DNA of 32,921 bases from Pinguiococcus pyrenoidosus (Eukaryota; Sar; Pinguiophyceae; Pinguiochrysidales; Pinguiochrysidaceae), in the NCBI GenBank assembly GCA_019677205.1, contig JAAMXY010000112.1:1-32921 (forward strand), in the 5' to 3' direction. Below are positions 28,209 through 32,921 of the stretch, piece after piece (within the stretch, counting starts at the first letter, position 1; every line of letters begins with the position of its first letter). The notes under the pieces are model-generated. The model ran no database searches and was not told the origin of the DNA. It saw only the letters and a program-made list of their open reading frames with translations. The position numbers were made by a program, and so were the translations under genes.

Positions 28209-31200
28209 ATGAACGGAGACTTTCTGTGTCCGCACCTCCGCGAGCAGACCGCTGCGTCTCTCCTTAAGCGAATCCCACGGGAAGATCATGGCACCTCGGA
28301 TGGGTAAGTCTCTCTCGGTTCCACGGAAGCGACCGCGGCGTAGTTGTGGAAGCGGAAAGAGAGCAACGCAGGACGAGCAGCTGGCAAGAGCTTCCATATC
28401 CGGTCTTTGGTTGCCTGACACCTTCGGTCTCTTTCCAGGACGCACCTCCAGTGCCTTCTGTGCTGGAAGATTCTTCCGCCGGCGGAGATGGAGGCTCACA
28501 TGCTCCAGCACGGCCACGATTTTGCCCTCCGCATTCCCGCGAAAGACGGAGAGTCCGCAGAGGCCAGGAGCAGCCAGCCAGCGGCGATCTACTGCCATGC
28601 GTGCCACGACTACGTGTATTTGCAGCAGCAGGCCGAGCCGAACGTCCTCGTTGTGGAGGGCCATGCCAGCGTGAAAGGGCCAGACCCGGTTCCTCGAGAG
28701 GTGAACGTCGTTTTTAATGAGATGATGAAAGGCGAGATCGGAGGAATGGAAGCGACCGTGGAGCGGCCCTTCTGGCGGGTCCGGGGTTTGGTCAACCTGG
28801 GCCAAACTTGCTACTTTAATTCCGTGCTGCAGGCCATCCTGCACAACCCCGTGCTCACATTGGAGCTCATGAAGGAGGGTTTGTCGAGCGGATCCACGAA
28901 CGTGACGGCTCGCGGGAGGTCCCACCTGTGCGGCCTGCGGGGTGGTCAGATGATGGCAGGCAACGACCTTGCAAGCTTACAAGATCAGACAGTCTGCCAG
29001 ACTCTCAAGTCCGGCGTCAACCCAGACGAGTGCCTCCGCTGCGAGCTGACGTCCTTGACATGCGACCCAGCGTTCTTCAAGCAGCGCCAGTACTGCGCTG
29101 CCCAGAGGACCCTGGCCAAGCGGCTCAAGCGGGGTCGGGTCCCGAAGAATCCAAACGGGCTCATGCTCAAGAAGAAGCGCCGCATTTTCGCTTCGGACTG
29201 TATTGACTGGCCGAAGCCGGAGACATTGAATGCCCTCGTCAATCCGGCCACAGGCATCCCAAACGGCCGCGCCAACCTGAGCGACACCGGCCAGACGGAG
29301 GGCGCCGTCGTTCCCGATCGATTCCTGACCGAGCTGTGGAAGAAGAATGCGTCTCTGGTCCCCGGCGAGCAGCAGGACGCACATGAATGCTTCGTGAGCG
29401 TCACCAGCATGCTTGAGGAGCTAGATCGAAGCGGGCCGCCGAAGCGTTCAAGAACCGTCTCCCAGATCTTCCAGGGGATCCAGAGATCAGATCTCACATG
29501 CTGCAGGTGTGGCCGGACCAGCACGATGGAGGAGCCTTTCCGCGACTTGTCCCTGAGCCTGATAGCTGGCGGAGACATGAACATTGAGAAATGCGCTGGC
29601 TTCCACTCGGGAGGCCAAGGGAACCCGGCAGAGACCACTCCAAAGAAGGATCTCTGCAACGGGAGAACCGTCGCCCGCTCTGTGCGGAGGCGCAAGAGGG
29701 GCCGCATTCAGATCAATCTCGGCAAGAATGGACGTGGAGACGCTCTGCTATCGGAGGCTCTTTCTCCCAGTGGGCTCCCTGGGCCGCCTCCCTGCACACC
29801 GCCAGGCCGCGCTAGGCGATCGGAGGCTCTCAGCTCTCAGTCAAGGGCTTCTCATGCGGGGAACCCGTCGCCGTCTACGCCAGGGAGCGCTCGCTCCCCC
29901 ATGCAGGGGCGCTCAAAGGCGGGCAAGGGCCGCTGGGGACCAGCCGTGGACTTAGAGCAGATGTTAGAAACGTACACGTCTGAGGAGCGCCTCGCGCAGA
30001 ATCTCTTCTGTGCCAATTGCGGAGTCGCAACGAATCACACGAAGAAGCTCACCTTGCAGAAGAGTCCGAAAGTACTCGTCCTGCACATGAAGCGCTTCGA
30101 TCCGGTGTCCGGGAGCAAGCTAAGCCGAGTAGTGAACTTTCCCCTATGTGGTTTAGATCTGGACCCCTTTCGTATGGCAAAGTCTGCCTCATCCAGCAGC
30201 ACCAGGAACGGCCGTCATGAGAACGGCAACAGAGACCGCGACCGGGCAGGAGGATCAGCAGAACCTACCAAAGGGGTTGTGACGAAGGTAAACGGCGAGG
30301 ACAAGCTCTGCAATGGTGTTTCAGAGACGGGAGGCGCCGCAGAAGGTCCGGCGCCCAATGGAACTCCCATCGGGATGGAGTCGATGGCCAATGGCGGTAC
30401 GGTGACGCCCCCAAAGTCCGCTGTGCAGAGCACAGAGCACCAGAAGAGTTGCGCCCCTGGAGATCCGCCCGGGCACGCGCCGGTTCCGACAGGCAACCTC
30501 AGCGAAGAAGCTGCACACGGTTGCGGAGCCTCCCCACGGAAGGCGATTGCAATGGAGGAGGACGAAGAGGACGACCCGGAACCGGTCTACGATCTTTTCG
30601 CGCTTGTCGAGCACAAGGGGGAAAGCTCGAACGTGGGGCATTATCTCAGCTACGTCAACGTCCCATCGCTCGTCCGGATGAATGAAGACGCCAAAGCGGA
30701 CGCGGTGGAGATGCAGGCGAAGTGGTACAAGTGCGACGACACTCTGATATGCGACGTGAAGGACAAGGAAGTCTTGGCGAAGCAGGCCTATATGCTCTTC
30801 TACTGCAGGCGAGATGTGTTCAAGTCCTCTGTTGAGAAGACGCACGAGCTCCGTCGCACCATCGCGAAGGCAACGCAGGAAATGCACGTCCAGAGACTCC
30901 GTGAACGGCGCCAGATAGCCGCGGGTGATCTGGAGGAGCGACTGCAGCTATCGAAGCAACGCGTCAAGCTACCCACTGCGCCATCTCCGAGTAGCGGAGC
31001 AGGCGTCAGTGCAGGCGCGAAGGGCAAGGCTTCTGCTGTCGCCACGAAATCCAAAGGACGGGCGAAGCAGGGCGCAAGGAGCGCGGCCGAGGCGGAGAAG
31101 GACAAGACGGGCCCCCGCGCCGCAGCAACGCCGCCAGGAGCGGACTCAAAGGGAGGAAGTGATGCACAAGATGCAACCCCGAACGGCTTCTCGAAGGGAA

Positions 31201-31955
31201 GTCCGTCGGGATCGGCGGGAAAGAAGGCAGCCCTGAATGGGTCAAGTGCCTCGTCCACCGCGAGCCCGAGCAGCAGATCTCGCAAGCGGAAAACGACGAA
31301 AGCCGATGCGGCGGAGAGTGCCCGTCGACCGAAGGTGGAAGCTCCTGCTGCTGTTCTTGGATCCGGGGCGCAGCACGGCGTGCCTCAGGGCGGCTTGCAG
31401 CCAGACGGGCAGGACTTTGATCTCGACTTTTCCTTCGGCTTGGGACCCGGGATGGAGCATGAGGACCTGTTTGGCGTTCTGCAGGCATCGCCCCCGCCCG
31501 CAGCCCCGACCGCCGCGCCGGCTGCGCCTCCGCAGCAAGCACCAAAGGCGAAGGCCAAGACGTCGAAGTCGAAGAGTCGCCCGCGTGCGAAGAAGGCCGC
31601 GCAGCAAAGCCCGACTCGTGCCCTGCACATGCCGCTTGATAATCCCACCCTCAAGCTGCTTCAGGCCAACTTCTTCGCCCAGGCCAATGGCCAGAATCCG
31701 CAGACACCTGCCGGGTCTCCGCAGGATCTCAGCGCCCTTAGAATAAATCCCCTCCTGAGTGCCCACTCGGGCGCCAATCCAGCCATGTTTGTGTACAGTC
31801 CTCAGAACGCCGCGGCAGCCGCAGCCGCAGCAGCAGCTCATGCCCGACCGACGGCCAGATCAAAAGGAAAGCCGAAGTCGAGGTCGCAACCGAATCTTAT
31901 GCTAGATCCCTTTGCGCGCTCGCAGATGCTTGCGAATGGCAAGCATGGAGCATGA
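28209..31955 (+). CDS. Ubiquitin-specific protease with N-terminal zinc-finger (ZnF-UBP-like) and long disordered tail
   Basis: Two exons, 28209-28303 and 28439-31955, giving 1203 residues. USPs are cysteine proteases that remove ubiquitin from proteins. The short first exon carries CPHL; exon 2 continues with LQCLLCWK, EAHMLQHGHDFAL and IYCHACHDYVY, which together look like a reduced ZnF-UBP. The catalytic core has the Cys box GLVNLGQTCYFNSVLQAILH (Cys at 156), GEQQDAHECF (343), zinc-ribbon CxxC pairs (LTCCRCG about 386, FCANCG about 556), KSPKVLVLHMKRFD, and the His box ALVEHKGESSNVGHYLSYVN (His about 765), then KWYKCDD and AYMLFYCRR. About 190 residues separate Cys box and QQD motif, and Ser/Pro-rich inserts split the core at about 440-545 and 595-740. 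The tail from about 800 is basic and Ala/Pro/Ser-rich, with AT-hook-like KSRPRAKK and a run of eleven Ala at about 1155, suggesting a nuclear protein. USP16/45/3-like is closest by eye. Confidence 0.93.
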
Positions 31956-32197
31956 TGCGTGTGCGAGTCGAAGCTGCCTGGGATCGTCGTTGACATCGTG
32001 TGTTGCCAAGTGGAAAGAGGACATGCCATATGATGGACGTCGTGCAGCATGCGTGACTGTGGAAGGTGCCAACTGAGACTGTCCTCGCTAGACTTTACCC
32101 TTGGAGTGCCGTGAGACGCAGCAAGCAAAAGTTTTATGAGCTCTGGGACTTGGACAGACTCTCTGTTTGCCCCGGCAGCGGCGTGCGTCATGGGGTC
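31956..32197. other. Spacer between convergent USP and acidic-protein genes
   Basis: A 242-bp gap between stop codons. No coding frame or repeat was recognised. Confidence 0.5.
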
Positions 32198-32921
32198 CTA
32201 TTCCAGTTCGATGAGGAGCTTCTTCTCCTCCAGGTTCTCGGACGAGCCGCTGCAAGCCGTCCCTTGATCTGGGACGCGGTCTCGCGCCCCGTCTGGGGCC
32301 GAGTCAACGTCGATGATCAGTCGACCGTCGTCAGATGTCGACGTTCTCACGCGCGGAATCGTAGGAAGAGTGTCCATGGCCGGAACGGACAGCTCCAGAT
32401 GGCCAAAGGTGCTCACAGCCAGCAAGGGCGAAAGTTGTGCGCTCGCCATGCTGTCACGCTGCTCAGACTTCGTCGCCAACTCCGCTGGTCTCATGGGCTG
32501 CGAGGTGGAGTGCACCTTGCGCTCCGCCTCGAGCTTCGCCGATGCTTTGCGGGGCCGTCTCTCCTTGCGGGCCGACGCACCCAACCCTTCCACATCATCT
32601 GCCTGGCTGTCGCTTGCCTCGCCATCTTTCCTCTTCTTCGCTGGCGCGACGTCAGCATCTGGCGTCCATCGCGACGGGCTCCTCTTCCCGGGCATCTCCT
32701 CGAGCGGTTGAAGCCGACCTGGGAAGCAGATCCTGACGTTGTCCTTCCCACCGACGAGGTTGAAGTGCTTCGCCGAGGCTTCTGCGCTTTCCATCTTCTG
32801 CGACAGAGGAGTTTCTCTGCTTTCACCACCAAGGCCACTGACACCATCCCCGTGTCTCGGCTTTTGCGCTTCCGCTACCCCTTCCGGTTCCGCTTCCGCT
32901 TCCGCTTCCGCTTCCGCTTCC
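32198..32921 (-). CDS. Disordered hypothetical protein, 5' end beyond the window
   Basis: One minus-strand frame is open from the right edge to the stop at 32198, at least 240 codons. An internal ATG is at 32794, but the frame continues through it to the edge, reading alternating Glu-Ala from the hexanucleotide repeat there (EAEAEAEAEPEG). The protein is rich in Ser, Lys, Glu and Ala, with a basic cluster AKKRKDG that could be a nuclear signal and a moderately hydrophobic stretch ending in LELSVPAMDTLPTIPRVRTS. The C-terminus is acidic (ENLEEKKLLIELE). I recognise no domain. Splice sites inside the frame were not seen, but the true start lies outside or at 32794. Confidence 0.55.
   Translation of the reverse strand, partial: EAEAEAEAEAEPEGVAEAQKPRHGDGVSGLGGESRETPLSQKMESAEASAKHFNLVGGKDNVRICFPGRLQPLEEMPGKRSPSRWTPDADVAPAKKRKDGEASDSQADDVEGLGASARKERRPRKASAKLEAERKVHSTSQPMRPAELATKSEQRDSMASAQLSPLLAVSTFGHLELSVPAMDTLPTIPRVRTSTSDDGRLIIDVDSAPDGARDRVPDQGTACSGSSENLEEKKLLIELE
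32880..32921. repeat. CTTCCG hexanucleotide repeat at right edge
   Basis: About six tandem copies of CTTCCG (plus strand), one with a GTTCCG variant, run into the window end. In the minus-strand frame of the neighbouring protein they encode (Glu-Ala)n. The array continues beyond the window. Confidence 0.85.

Overview
The window is nuclear DNA of a photosynthetic eukaryote, very probably an alga with a complex (secondary or tertiary) plastid of red-algal origin. Coding regions are GC-rich and genes lie close together on both strands. Most genes are cut by short GT-AG introns, roughly 50-270 nt; I could place about 39 by matching splice phase and protein-family conservation. The red-lineage inference rests on a light-harvesting protein at 13880-14763 whose leader ends in an AFAP-type signal-peptide motif with Phe just after the cleavage point, as in stramenopiles, haptophytes and cryptophytes. 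A second leader with a similar ...SGFSVTP motif belongs to the tandem ABM-domain protein at 15191-16457. I cannot name the genus.

Layout. 684-2042 (-): SpoU-type RNA methyltransferase. 2441-4518 (+): TPR-like/TylF O-methyltransferase. 4523-4619: tandem repeats between convergent genes. 4681-5392 (-): Nudix hydrolase. 5800-6160 (-): a weak methyltransferase-like candidate. 6906-10319 (+): Asp-box (BNR) multi-pass membrane protein. 10606-12005 (+): triose-phosphate-translocator-family carrier, which may be spliced to the preceding gene. 12131-13351 (-): complex I subunit NDUFS8. 13880-14763 (+): light-harvesting protein. 15191-16457 (-): tandem ABM (IsdG-like) protein. 16818-17469 (-): splicing factor PHF5A. 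17701-18624 (+): class I methyltransferase. 18872-20812 (-): ADCK2-like ABC1 kinase. 21843-23546 (+): three-repeat gelsolin/fragmin. 23844-26874 (-): Tudor-like/AP2-like/PHD nuclear protein. 28209-31955 (+): ubiquitin-specific protease. 32198 to the right edge (-): acidic, disordered, incomplete protein.

The genes do not form one pathway; this is ordinary mixed eukaryotic gene order. Several genes are arranged head to head around short, AT-rich or CCAAT-containing spacers (NDUFS8/LHC, PHF5A/methyltransferase, ADCK/gelsolin, PHD/USP), which suggests shared bidirectional promoters. Others end tail to tail with 125-430 bp between stops.

The items most worth a second look are: the plastid-targeted protein with two complete IsdG-type N-W-H catalytic triads; the possible fusion of the BNR membrane protein to the downstream sugar-phosphate carrier through a strong in-phase intron; the Tudor-like/AP2-like/PHD architecture, whose last intron uses a (CT)n(CTT)n microsatellite as its polypyrimidine tract; the ABC1 kinase with KLAQ in place of KxGQ; and two stop-free introns of 3n length that hide inside open reading frames. 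All exon boundaries are my own reading of the sequence and have no transcript support here.
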